Source: Anthoceros angustus (taxonomy: Eukaryota > Streptophyta > Anthocerotopsida > Anthocerotales > Anthocerotaceae). Taken from it: a DNA stretch of 64,000 nt. The translations under genes and the position numbers were made by a program. The stretch is from contig MU008219.1 in the NCBI GenBank assembly GCA_010909165.1, positions 124,001 to 188,000 on the forward strand. The letters are read 5' to 3'. The notes beneath the pieces are model-generated. The model was not told the origin of the DNA. It worked only from the letters and a program-made list of their open reading frames with translations, and ran no database searches. This document shows positions 32,250-43,800 of this stretch, in pieces. How positions within the stretch are numbered: position 1 is the first letter of the stretch; every line of letters begins with the position of its first letter.

Positions 32250-33180
32250 CACAGATCCAACCACTGTAAACTGCTCCCCACAGAGGGGGAATTGGTCCTG
32301 GACGTGCAACGACAAGGCTCTCAATAAGATGAATTGTAGAGTTTAGACAAACAGTCGCACTTTCCAACAGAGGTAGAGCCTGCGAAAAATTCACACCTGA
32401 TACGTTGTTGTGAGATAGATCCAAGTTCTCTACACGCAGCATCCGACAAATGTCAAGTATGTCCTGCACGCCCATGCGACCTGACGAAGTAAGAGCAGCC
32501 ATGCATTGAAAGCCTAGGATTGCAGCTTGCTACCCTTTTCAAAAATGTGAGCGGGAGGGAATGATCCCTATGAGCTGATTTCCGGGAAGCGATAGAACGA
32601 TCAGATTCTGGAATCGGCTGAGTTCGGAAGGTACTGGTCCAGTGAATTGGTTATCGGCAAGAAATGCGGTGACAAGACGCTGCAGACGGAGAGAGAAGTT
32701 GTGTGAGCATTCGTTTTTTCCCAGCAAGAGGAGAACAATTGTCGGCTACAAATTGGCTTATCGAGAACTGTTGTAGCAAAGAGACATCCCCTGTGAAGAA
32801 ATTTGAAGTAATATCGAACTTCTCTAACGAAGTAAGACCACTCAATGTTAGTTGGAAGGAAGCCACCTAATTGGTTCCCACTGACTTGGAGAGAGGTGAG
32901 CCGAGTGAGGTTCCCGTGCTCAGATGGACTATCTCCTGTGAGCAAATTGGCTGAAACGGAAAGACCCTGAGGACAATGCAAGGGTGATCGTAAGATGGCT
33001 CCAATATGGATCAGATTGTGTTACAATTAGCATCAAATTAAGAACTCCTCCACCATTTGGTACCTGGAGTCTGGACAGTTTCCCAAGTGATGCCGGCATG
33101 CTACCTGTGAGCGCATTGATGGATAGGTACAGCATCCGCAGCTCCGACAGGTCTCCCAACTCTCTCGGAATTGGACCTGA
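32250..33180 (-). pseudogene. Leucine-rich-repeat protein fragment, broken
   Basis: Minus-strand pieces encode plant-type extracellular LRRs. They include ELGDLSELRMLYLSINALTG (33068-33179), SVSANLLTGDSPSEHGNLTR (about 32850-32970), LTSLEKFDITSNFFTGDV (about 32790-32840, in another frame), FLADNQFTGPVPSELSRFQN (about 32560-32680) and VENLDLSHNNVSG (about 32390-32430). Some pieces are separated by plausible GT/AG introns, but the second and third need a frameshift within one exon. No signal peptide, transmembrane helix or kinase domain is found nearby. The 5' side abuts unrelated sequence at about 33185. This looks like the remains of an LRR receptor-like gene. An intact gene with unusual small exons is less likely. 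Confidence 0.6.
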
Positions 33181-33189
33181 AAGAATACG

Positions 33190-34110
33190 ATGGAATCACT
33201 CAGCATTGGATTTCCTGGCAGTGCCGAAGAACTGCCCCTCTCAGTCTTGGGACGCTTTCCCTTGCTGGTCGGATTTGTAACAGTCGGGGACTTCCGCTTT
33301 CGTGCTGGCTGTTTCTTCTTCCTACCTTTGTGCCCATCATCTGCGTCCACCACACCAAGTTCAAGCTCCTGGCCAGGGGCCGAAAGCTCCTGCCCATGGA
33401 AACGAAGGGACATGGATTAGAAAATACACATGGATTACAGAATGGCCGGGCCCCTTGTAAGCCTTCTGTTTGTTTCTGCGTGGCTGCCACAAAGTCAATG
33501 TTCTTCAGGTTCTGCGTATCTGATGACCTCTTTCAAACCATTATCCGAAGCCGTCTGCTTGCCATCCTGCTCCGTTGGCAACATGTCGGTGGCTGCCACC
33601 AACATATCCAAGACACATGTTAGAATGAGCCCAGCCTCACCAGTTACGATATACCAAGGACCGAGCAATTGCAAGGAACCAGGAGCAGAAGCTCCACCTC
33701 CGACCAGACTTTGCGTTCTCCTTCCAAAAATCCTTCATATCATCTACGCCATGAGCCAGGGCCCATTTCGTCTCCTCCTCGTTCGGATACTTACCCCACC
33801 TCAAATGAAATCGCTTTAGGAACTCGGCAGCACTAGCACGACCGTCAGGATTAGTCCCGGCCTTACCATATCATGCTTGGCCACTCTGGCCTCCACAGCA
33901 GTCATCTGCTGACACCGAGGCCATTTCCCACAGCCTTCTTCGTATTCTCCACAGGCCCACTGGACTGCTTCTCGCCAATCTTCCATAGTTACGTCTGAGG
34001 GCTTCTCCCCCAACTTGCCCTTCTTGCGAAAAAGCTTGGCAGCTTTCCTCACTTCCTTCAACATGGTGAAGTTCCGTTGCACCAGGCACATCGAAAACCG
34101 GCTGTTGATG
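33190..34110 (-). other. Decayed coding stretch, transposon-like, unidentified
   Basis: Three protein-like segments lie in order on the minus strand in different frames. They contain EVRKAAKLFRKKGKLGEKPS and DWREAVQWACGEYEEGCGKW (about 33890-34060), then FLKRFHLRWGKYPNEEETKW (about 33690-33830), then a very basic GRKKKQPARKRKSPTVTNPT (about 33230-33340). Charge pattern, Trp spacing and the basic end suggest a nuclear, DNA-binding or transposon-encoded protein. It separates the LRR fragment from the truncated GT14 copy and may be the insertion that cut the latter. Family not recognised. Confidence 0.35.
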
Positions 34111-34244
34111 ACATCCGAATTAGTGATTGTTGGAAACTGTGCCCGGATAAGTCCACCAGCTCTGTCCGGAGTGCAATGGGGTGCTTTGTCCAGAGTGCAA
34201 TCGGGTGCTTTGTCCAAGACTTCAGAATTTTGACAGTACCAGAT

Positions 34245-34427
34245 CCACAAAGCACTCCCTGTCTAAACGGGAGTTCGGGATGTGGGTTGTGTTCCTCGTG
34301 ATCAACTGGTCCGGTTAGGCGCAAGCACCTGCTCATCACGGAAACCAGCAGCGCCGGGCCGCAGACAAGGAATCCTCGCGAAGAACAGGTGATGGCCTGG
34401 GCACGTTCCAGCTTCCAACTCGCCATG
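34245..34427 (-). pseudogene. GT14 glycosyltransferase copy A, N-terminus only
   Basis: Begins with an ATG near 34427 and encodes MASWKLERAQA followed by the SSRGFLVCGPALLVSVM membrane anchor, matching the start of the intact copy at 37148. Similarity ends after about 60 residues, near a segment corresponding to LVLEERG of the intact gene, with frame damage before that. Sequence beyond is unrelated. Its upstream 250 bp (to about 34690) also matches the upstream region of the intact copy, showing that it is a truncated paralogue. Confidence 0.75.
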
Positions 34428-35689
34428 GAAAGCTTTGCATTCAAGATTGCCCTCCTGATTGCACTTTCTCCTACGCCGTGTGCTCTCGTAGGTGGGCAAC
34501 ATGCCAGTAAGGCTGCCATCGTCGGAGTTCGATGGGCGGTTTTCCCACACAAATATCACCGCATGTGCAAAGAGCGGGGTGGCCACGACCTTTGCGTGTT
34601 CCGAGACTCTCTTACAAAGTTGTCACTGACGAATCGCCCACCAAGCTCGTGTTCTCGTGTGCCCGCAAGAGTATGGGATGCATGGGGCCTTTTTAGGTGC
34701 AGGGCTGTTGGATTTGGCTTGTTCTGTACCACAAGCTTGCAAGAATTAGTTGACCACACAGCCAAAGCAGCTTGTCTGAAGCTGCAGGGGAGTACTGACC
34801 TTCCATCACAGCAAGTCGGTTGTCAGAGTCAAGATAGGCCAGGGTAAGTAAGGCTCTGGTGACTGAGGCAAAAATTCTTGCCTGAGAGTCAACCCAAGGC
34901 GTCCGATCGGACCAGCATAGAAGTCACTGATGGAAGGTTAGGCCTGACCAGGTTAGGCCTGACCAGAACTTCAAACAAAGAAGGATTCTTCCCAGGCTGC
35001 AGACGGAGACAAGCTGCACAAGTTGCAACCTCTTTTGCCCCAAGAAAGTAGTCCTGACACGTTTCATGTTTTTCCCTCAAATTTGTAACTGTCGCCAGTT
35101 TCTGCCTACCCGACTCCATTTTTTTGTGGGATGCTGCAGCACTTTTGCTTTCATCAACCTATGCACATGCAGGTATACGACAGTCGCAAGGCGAGTGCGT
35201 ACTTTCTCACAATGAAGGTATGTGACCACCACACATCGAAGCCTCTGTCCAGGTTTGGAAATTCCTGCGATGAGAGGGTTCCTCATCAGTCTGTGAGACT
35301 CTCAGATTGGCTTCTGTGTTGGCCGCAGAACCGATCAACAAAGTCATCTTCAGTCCTGGAGAACCTTTTCTGAACAATATGAATGTATGTACTTGGGCCT
35401 GGGGACAGACTGAGCTCTAAGCCTTTAACATGGCCGTGCTATTGTTCTGTCGTTCCCCTTTTGGGTACTCTATCTGCTGTGGTACTGTAAATCAACTGCA
35501 TGTTGGTTGTTCATCGCCATGAACTCATCATTGACGTCCTCGCCACTCTAGCAGCTCAAGGTACCAGATGCAGCTGCAACCAAGAAAGAAGAAGGCTACC
35601 GTAACAACAGGTCTGCACCCTGTAGCTCACATGTTAGACGCAGAAAGCTGCAACCTATGTACTAAAGTCATCAATATAATCCTTACTCG

Positions 35690-37148
35690 CTAGTTCCTTA
35701 GAATGTGCTCGGACAGGCCCATCAGAGCATCAATGCTGTCGTCCGAGAATTTCCTGGCAAACACATGAACGCCACCCCTATTGTACTGCAGAAATGTGAT
35801 GAGCTCCCAGCACACCTCTTCCTTTGTGTAGGTTTTAGGATGGGACCCTTCAGCTTGCTGCCAATTTACAGACGTCAGAGTAAAGGGTTTTGTGCCGTTC
35901 GGATCCTCTATGGCAAGGACTGTAGGGAAGTAGTGCTCCTCGGGGTAGCAGGAGTAAGGATCATAACAGGGAAGATTGAATTTCGGCCAATATTTGTTGT
36001 CTCGCACAAACAAAAGTGCGTGCCTCCGTACCAGAACCACGAACTGTGACCCTACTCTGAACTGAGAAAAATCCACCTCTGGAAGCATGGCATATTCGCC
36101 CCTTACCGTGTACCTGCAACACTGCGAGTTCTCAGAATCATGCATATTCCATACAATTATGTGCAGAGGAAGAGGTTGAACACATCCTACATCCCTTGGA
36201 AGCTCCGTTTGCAGGAGATTCCAAATGGAGAAATCTGCAGAGACAAAACATCCAGGTGGGGTGGGACCTATGTGTGGCTAAAATATAGTACCTGCTCCAG
36301 AGATGTACAGATTCGCTGATCTGCTCCACGAAGCTCTTGTTGGATGAGGTCAGCAGGTTGTAAACATGCTGGAATCCTCGAATAGGAATGCAATGCTCGG
36401 ACAGGAGAGCAAAATATTCGTTCATAGGATCATCAAGCAGCGCATTGGCTAACAGACGGCGAGTGGCCGCAATCAGAAGAGCCGTTGCTCGCTGCGTGGT
36501 GTCGCTAGGGATGAAGCGGCCCTCGAAGTGATCATGATCCGCTTTCCTGCCCAACACATTCACCCCAGGGAAAGGCCAGGCGTGCACGTATACATTGAAC
36601 AAATGCTCATTTCCCGCAAAGAATGCGTCCCATAGCCGGGCAAATGGGAGCGATCCCTGCGTCAAAAACATGAAGGCAATCTTCGGCCTGATCCGCAGGG
36701 AGTGATCTCTCACCACACCTGAAAATTTCCCTTTCTGAAGCTGCTGCTTACAGTACTCCCTGTGCGCAGATCGGAGGTAATGCTCCACATACTGCCCACC
36801 AAAACCCGGTTTGCTGGAACCAGCGATCTCATCCGCCGTAGTTGGGTTCTCCAACATCATCCGGTACGTGACTGCAGTGTTTCCAGCTCGCTTCAGCAAC
36901 TCCTCATCTGGCCAATTGTGAAGCAATGTAGCTCCCCGCTCCTCCAGAACCAGATCCACAAAGCAATTCCTGTGAAAACGGAAATTCCGGATCTGGGTTG
37001 TGTCCGTCCTGATCAGCCAGCCGGTTCCATAAGGGGCCAGCACTTGCATCACCATGAACACGGAAAGCAACAGAGCCGGGCTGCAGACAAGGAATCCTCG
37101 CAAAGAGGAGCTGATAGCCTGTGCACGTGCCAGATCCGAACTCGCCAT
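35690..37148 (-). CDS. GT14 family glycosyltransferase (core-2/I-branching-like, DUF266 type)
   Basis: Golgi type II membrane enzyme family related to beta-1,6-N-acetylglucosaminyltransferases and plant beta-glucuronosyltransferases; the donor and acceptor here are unknown. Two exons, 36292-37148 and 35690-36113, give 426 residues. The intron (36114-36291) has a GT/AG pair and splits the Arg codon in LWSRYTVRG. The ATG at 37148 follows better than the non-ATG open start upstream. Order: short cytosolic tail, signal anchor (about 14-38, SSLRGFLVCSPALLLSVFMV), stem, then the catalytic domain with KIAFMFLTQGSLPFARLWDA, FNVYVHAWPFPG, GRFIPSDTTQRATALLIAAT, YFALLSEHCIPIRGF, and in exon 2 RGEYAMLPEV, WPKFNLPCYDPYSCYPEEHY and a C-terminal helix. 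No frame damage is seen. It is the only intact member of the local cluster. Confidence 0.92.
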
Positions 37149-37420
37149 GGAAAAGTTCACAGTCGAGATCGCCCTCCTTGAATGAACATCCTCCTACGCC
37201 GTGACCTCTCGCAGGCAGGCAACATGCCAGTATGGCTGCCATCGTTGGAGCTCGATGGGCGCGTTTTCCACAGATATCACCGCAGGAAAGCACGGGGTGC
37301 GCACGACCTTCGCCCGTTCCGAGAATCTCTCACAAAGCCCATGTTACTGGCGAATCGCCCGCAAAAGCTCGTGTCCTCGGGCCCGCAAGAGTATGAGATC
37401 CATGCGGCCTTCTAAACCGG

Positions 37421-37989
37421 AGATGGACTGTGCATACCGAACTCTGGGCACAACCGCTTTTCTGTGCTGGATAGATAGAGTTTCACGCTTTCGATCTCAC
37501 TCGAGGGAAACTAGCGGCGAGCCCTGAGATGACATCACAGTTTAGTGCTTTGTGGAAGACTTTCTGGCCGGAAGGTGGGGAAACCAGATCTACCTGAAAC
37601 CCATCACACCTTGGTTAAAAACAGCCTCCATACTTGGCCATTTGTTGCCTCTTTGAAAGCCAATAGCTCAGAGAACATGTGCCAAAATCAATATCGGCTC
37701 GTCTCACCAGCCTGATCTTCACCTTCATCAACCTCCTCCTGTTCCTTTCCTTCCCTTGTTATGCATGTTCAAGCTACACTACAAGCATGCCCGTCGATTC
37801 AAGCTTGTGCCCATGAAAATGGGTAATGTACATTGTATGCTATCGCAGACTGCCTTCAGTAAAATCAGTAGTGGATGCTGAGCCAACCAAGGTAACCAGT
37901 ACGGCATGTGCCCTCTGCTATCGTCTTCAGTACTATGTTCTGAATGCTGTCAGCCTCCTGATTCATGTTCAGATGCCGAAGAATCATGA
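37421..37989. other. Spacer between GT14 units B and C
   Basis: No coding exon recognised; presumably the upstream region of unit B and unrelated spacer. Confidence 0.4.
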
Positions 37990-39039
37990 CTGAACTTAGG
38001 AGCAGGGCTGGTGGATTTGCCTTGTTCCGGACCACAAGCTTGTAAGAATTAGTTGACCACACAGTCAAACCATCTTGTCTGAAGCTGCAGGGGAGTACTG
38101 GCCTCTCCAGCAATGTCAGAAGCTGTGCCGGGGACAGCTTGCGTTGCAGCATAGAGGAGTAGTTAAATGGCAAGATAGGCAAGATAGGGCAGGGTACGTA
38201 AGGTAGACTAGGAAATCAATGCTCTGGTGACTGAGGCAGAAACGCTTGCCTGAGAGTCAACCCAAGGCGTCCGATTAGACCAAGCACACAAGGCCCTAGA
38301 AGTGTCACCATGAAGATTAGGCATGACTAGAACATCAAACAAAGAAGGATTCATCCCAAGCTGCAGAAGGAAAGGAAGCTGCACAAGTTACAACTCTTTT
38401 GCCCCAAGGAAATAGCCTGACACGTTTCACTTTTTCCCCTCAAGTTTGTAACTGTGGCGAGTTCTGCTTACCCGACTCCATTTTGTTACGTGGCATGCTG
38501 CAGCAATTTGCTTTCATCAACCTACATGAAACATAACATACATACGTCAGTGGCAAGCCCAGTGCGTACTTCTCACAATGTATGTATGTGGCCATCACAC
38601 ATCGAAGCCTCTGTATAAGTTTGAAAATTCCTGCTCTGAGAGGGTTTCTCATCAGCTGGTGAGACCCTCAGAATGGCTTTGGTGTTGGCCTCAGACCCGA
38701 ACAATAAAGTCATCTTCAGTATGAACTACATGAATGTATGAACTTGGCCCTGGGGGACAGACTGAGCTAAAAGCCTTTACCATGGCCGTGCTCTTCTCCT
38801 GTCCATCCCATTTCTGTACTCTGCTGTGGTACTATAAATCAACTGCATGTTGGGTGTCCATCGCCATGAACTCATCACTGAGGTCCTCGCCACCTCAGTA
38901 GCTCAAGGTCCCAGATGCAGGAGCTGCAACCAAGAAAAAAGAAGGCAACGGCAGGTCTCCACCCTATCGGAGCTCACATGTTCGAAGCAGAAAGCTGCAA
39001 CCGATGTACTGAAGTCATCACTATAATCCTTAATACTCG

Positions 39040-39505
39040 CTAGTTCCTTAGGATGTACTCGGTCAGACCCATCACAACATCAATGCTGCCGTCCGACACA
39101 TAGACGCCACCCTTTGTAGTACTGCAGAAATGTGAAGAGCTCCCAGCACACGTCCTCCTTTGTGTAGGTTTTAAGATGGGACTCCCAATTCACCGATGTC
39201 AGAGTAAAGGGATATGTGCCGTTCGGATCCTCTATGGCAAGGACAGTAGGGAAGTAGTGCTCCTCGGGGAAGCAGGTGTTATTATCAAAACAGGGAAGAT
39301 TGAATTTCGGCCCCTCGCCTTGTACCTGCAACACTGCCAATTCTCAGAATCAACCATATTCCATAAGAGTTGGTGTGGAGGAGGGTGAAAACATCCAATA
39401 TCCCTTGGAAGCTCCGTTTGCTCCTAGTCTATTCCAAATGGAAAAATCTGCAGAGACAAGCATCCAGATGGGGTGGGACCTATCTCTGGCTATAGAGGGT
39501 ACCTG
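39040..39505 (-). pseudogene. GT14 copy C, 3' part (exon 2 remnant)
   Basis: Encodes FNLPCFDNNTCFPEEHYFPT and LAIEDPNGTYPFTLTSVNWE, then KTYTKEDVCWELFTFLQYY, clearly homologous to exon 2 of the intact copy. The segment from RGEYAMLPEV to about DNKYW is deleted, and the C-terminus is frameshifted. The exon-1 boundary at about 39502 still carries the CAG/GTAC donor-like context. The rest of exon 1 continues at 46358, beyond inserted DNA. Confidence 0.8.
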
Positions 39506-39676
39506 CTGCAGAGAAGTTCAGAGTCGGTGTCCTCGCACTAAGCTCTTGCTGCAGAGAAGTTCAGAGTCGGTGCCCTCGCACTAAGCTCTTGCTGCATAGA
39601 AGTTCAGAGTCGGTGCCCTTGCACTAAGCTCTTCCTGCAGAGAAGTTCACAGTCGGTGCCCTTTCACTAAGCTCGG
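39506..39676 (+). repeat. 43-bp minisatellite, four units, derived from GT14 exon 1
   Basis: Units start at 39506, 39549, 39592 and 39635 and read ctgcagagaagttcagagtc followed by ggtgccctcgcactaagctcttg. The unit matches the last ~45 bp of GT14 exon 1 in the intact copy (about 36292-36338), so a piece of coding sequence was amplified in the pseudogene. Confidence 0.85.
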
Positions 39677-39719
39677 ATGAAGTCATTCATAAAATACGCA
39701 GCAGAGAAGATAAAAAAAA

Positions 39720-42280
39720 CTAAGACTTTACGTTCCGACAATGGACAATGGTGGCAAGTTTACATCACATACATTTGCTATTTTTGACGAGTTCAAGGCA
39801 TAGCTTAACAACTCATTCTAAACACTCCTAAATAGTTCAGCACAAAATAAGAATCTATGCGTGCAAGATATTATTGATAGTTTATTATCAAAAATTCAGT
39901 GAGTAGAAGTTATTTTTATAGTCATCATCAATCGACTGTTCAAGATATGACTTCATATGAAGTATTTACCGGTAAAAAAGACTGTTCAAGGTATGACTTC
40001 ATATGAAGTATTTACCGGTAAAAAGCCTTCTATCGATCATCTTCAAATTTTTGGATGTCTTGCTTACATGTTTATTCCTAAAACACAACATAAGAAGTCA
40101 GATCCCAAGGCTACCAAATAAAATTTTATTGGCTATACAGAAGGAATCAAAGGTAATAAATTATTTGACCCTTCTACCAAGAAGCTTATATATGCACGAA
40201 GTGTAACTTTCCATGAATCTCACCTATTTTGTCTTTCAGTGGGAACTGTAGACTCCGACACTCAAAATACTTCTCCTCCCGAGGATTCTGATTATCCATC
40301 TTTTGATGATAGTGATTATATTACTCATTTTCCTGTTCCTGCTTCATGAGTTTCTTTGGCTGGACCTATTGTGTAGGAGGAGGAGGAGTTAGCACTTATT
40401 CCACGACCCGATACACTCCCATCACACACACATGAACCTCAACACCTTGAGGACATCCCTGATAACCCTGAAGAGTTGCATAATATTGATCTTGGGTATG
40501 CCGTCGAGTCTGGTGATCTTGATCCTGAATATGACGTTGAGCCTGAATCTCCCATTCATGACTCAGTTCCTGTGGAGGACGTAGAAGATGCTCGACCTGC
40601 ACCAAGGTACAACCTGCGACCTTGACCTTCTGTTTCAGGACCTGCAGGATGGAAGCCTTGCTGCTCTTCATGATCATGTGTCCATTATATTGCCTCTTGA
40701 GACGTATACAAAGCCGCAGCTAATCCTGAAGAACCTCTTACCTTAAAACAAGCTTTCTCATCATCTAAAAAGGACTTGTAGAAGGTAGATGTAGATTCTG
40801 AGTATAACTCCTTCGTTAAAAACTCAACATGGGAATTAATGAGGCCACATAAGGGGAGAAAGATCGTAACTAGCAAGTAGGTATTCAAAATAGAAAGAAA
40901 GAAAGATAGCTCCCTTGAGCACTATCTAGTGGCAAGAGGGTTCACACAAATTCCACGTTTAGATTATTTACCCTATGCCAAGTTTGCCTCCCTTAGAATG
41001 GTCTTTGCCTTAACCACTCAACAACACCTCCATCTTCATACGATGGATGTGAAGACAGTCTACTTGTATAGACATCTTCCAGAGGAAATCTACATGAGAT
41101 AACTAGAGGGTTATGAAGTTAAGGGTTTGAAGAAGATTGGGTATGCAAACTCATTAAATGCATCCACGGCTTGAAGCAATCAGGCAAAGAATGGAATGTA
41201 ACTATACATATCCAGCTAGTAAAGCGAGGCTGCAGATGAAATAAGGCAAATGCTACCATGTACATTTTGATATCAAGAAATGATATACTTTACCTTTTAC
41301 TTTATGTTGATGATCTATTCATCGCTTCATCATCAGCATCTTTCCTAGCTGAAATCAAGGCTTGGTTAAGAGGGCATTTTGAAATGACTGATCTAGGTGA
41401 GATCACATATGCATATTATTCAAATTACATAAAATAAAAAAACTTTAACTATAGTTCAAACCAAGTATATTAAGGAAAGCTTAGTCAAATTTGAACTTGA
41501 GAATGCAAAGCCTATCCCTACTCCTTTTGCTAGTGGCAAACGACTTACCTCAAGTATGAGTCCAAAGACAGATGCGGATAAATTGGAGATTTCAGCAATT
41601 CTGTATAGACATGCAGTCGGCACTCTTATATTATTTAAGCAACTTCACGAGACCAAATATATCTTTTGAAGTCAACTCTTGTTCACAATTCTTGGAAAAT
41701 CATGGTTGTGAACATTGGATGTCAATTAAGCGCTGCATATTTAAATACCTTGAGGGTACTATGCACACTTGATGTACAGACACACACCTGACATTAACAA
41801 GCTAATATTAACAGCTTAGGCCGATGCCGGCTATGTTGGCGACCCTGACACATGAAAATCCGTATTAGGTCCTAGGCAAGGTTTCTATTTCCTGGTCGAG
41901 TAAGAAGCAACCGACCAATTCCTTTGCCCTATCTAGAGTACTAACCTTAGTCGCCAAAGACATTGTCTGGAGTAGGTTATCCTTAGATGAGCTTAATCAT
42001 CCGCAAAATAATCCTACACTTTTATTGAGTGATAGTCAGGGAGCTGTAGCATTAGCCAGAAACCTTTTTTTCACTCTAAAACTAAGCATATAGCAGTTAA
42101 GTATCTTTACACATGAGAGTTACTAGAAAATAAGACTAGAGACATTAGTTATCTACAAAATCAGGAGAATCTAGCTGATTTATTAACAAAATCTCTTGGT
42201 CGGGACTTGCATACTAAGTACATGAAAGTCCTAGGTATACTAGACATTAAGTCTAAAGTCCTTAAGTTAGTATACTAACA
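39720..42280 (+). mobile_element. Decayed Ty1/copia retrotransposon
   Basis: Plus-strand fragments in copia order, interrupted by stops and frameshifts. Integrase core: LRSDNG-like at about 39728 and FGCLAYMFIPKTQHKKSDPK (about 40050-40115). Reverse transcriptase: DVKTVYLYRHLPEEIYM (about 41050-41100) and LLLYVDDLFIA with the YVDD catalytic box (about 41297-41330). RNase H with HIAVKYLYT and SYLQNQENLADLLTKSLGRD (about 42085-42200). Gag and protease are not seen, so the 5' part is missing. No LTR pair could be matched. It lies inside the insertion that splits GT14 copy C. Confidence 0.85.
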
Positions 42281-43800
42281 TTAGTAGTTTATGGGTAGAC
42301 TCAAGTTAATTTCATTATTTGAGCCCAAAACTTTGTCTATGTAGTCTAGATACTCCTCATAATATGCCATATCCTCCATATTGAGTGCCCATGCATATCT
42401 TAATTAAATAAAATAGACCATCATTTAGAAATAATATTTAAAATAATCAATATAATTAATTATTAAATACTGGTTTGGCCTATTTGTGGGACTTAGGGCA
42501 CTCACGAAACATATGTTTGGTATGTCCTTGATACTCTTTATATGGCTCACGGTCTATTTCCACCATGTGGATTCTGGTTTTCTAACATATGTAGTATTCC
42601 GGGACATCGGAATCTCCCTTTTCGCCTGGGCATATCAAGTAGGCTACGTTCGTCAAATCACCTGCAGGCAAGTATTGTTCAGGAATTCCATATCCCACCT
42701 TTGTGGGAGCCATCCAGAAAAACATGCGCGCAGGGCTCATCGTGTGTTGCCTGTTCGTATGCCGCAATGCCGAGCGCGCAACTACCGCCACACTCCCCAC
42801 ATGTCCTTCCGCATGTAATGGAAAAAGGCTTGAACATTGGAAGTTATTAAGCATATGAAGTCTACAACGGCACACGGAGAACAGCCACAACCAAAATCCT
42901 ATCATGGGCCTAGACTCTTTTCAGAAATATGTACTGCGCTTGGAAATGTGCACTCCAAACTATAGGAATTGAGCTTCACGCATAACCTTACCAATTGCCC
43001 GTCAAAGATGACCTAACATTCAGAGGGTTTCCTACTCTTTGCCAGACTCCACGCCATCATCTTTGTTGGGCACGGCATCATAACCATCATCTTCACTGTC
43101 CTCGGTGGCACTTTGACTCGCTGGTTGAATAAAGCCTCGCAATTCAATAAATTTATCCTTGATTGCCTTCTTATCCACAACGTACAAATGTTTCCGCCGT
43201 CAAGTTGAACTCATAATAGAGGATGACCGTTAAGTGAACAAAAACCTCTACTTACACGACAGTCCATTTATACGGCAGTCTCAAAGTAATGCTATGCTTC
43301 ACGCTTTTTGTAGTGAACATGCCATATATTATTCGAGAACGGTCGCATATAGTACAAGATTTAATGAATGAATGAAAATAGGTCCATAAGTGTTTTGGAA
43401 AATGTGTGCAACCATGGCATGAGAGGAGTTTCAATATACACATCCATAAAGAGAACGCCGACCGGCGCCTTCCCTAACAAGCCTTGTACATGGGCGCCGG
43501 CGCCTTCCCAACAAGCTTGCCCATGGCCGGCCCCGCCCATGCATGTTTCCGGTTGCCATTGATAAAATAAATAATTAGTGCTTCCAATATCTTGTAACTT
43601 GGGATACTTACTCAAGTGGTTTGGAAATAACTTCCAATTGGTTATAACGGTCACGAGTTCGAATCCTTTAGAGCCTTGAAAGGCTAACTTTGCCAATTTT
43701 ATTGGCGCATGGGCCCGGCCATTTAAGGGCGCTAGCATGCCCCTCTATTGAGGCTGACTTGAGGTGTGCAAGATATATTCCACAACGGATCCATGGGTAT
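42281..43800. other. Insertion-internal DNA, no gene recognised
   Basis: AT-rich to 42470. A minus-strand frame at 42582-42905 has protein-like segments (for example MAPTKVGYGIPEQYLPAG) but no known family. Positions 43605-43680 resemble a tRNA-derived SINE by a box-B-like cacgagttcgaatcc motif, not confirmed. Positions 43450-43550 are GC-rich and contain short palindromes. Confidence 0.3.

Larger units (their letters stand above)
34693..39500 (-). repeat. Head-to-tail duplicated GT14 units (3' flank plus exon 2)
   Basis: 34693-36290 and 37990-39500 align over most of their length. Both contain the marker agctgcaggggagtactg (34785 and 38085 areas), the 3' flank, GT14 exon 2 and the intron. 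The second copy has deletions, including about 120 bp within exon 2. The 5' flank 37150-37420 likewise matches 34430-34690. The locus therefore holds three tandem units on the minus strand. Confidence 0.8.

Noticed and set aside
43605-43680. tRNA gene or SINE (cacgagttcgaatcc motif)
   Set aside because: Only a T-arm-like stretch is present; no cloverleaf could be drawn.
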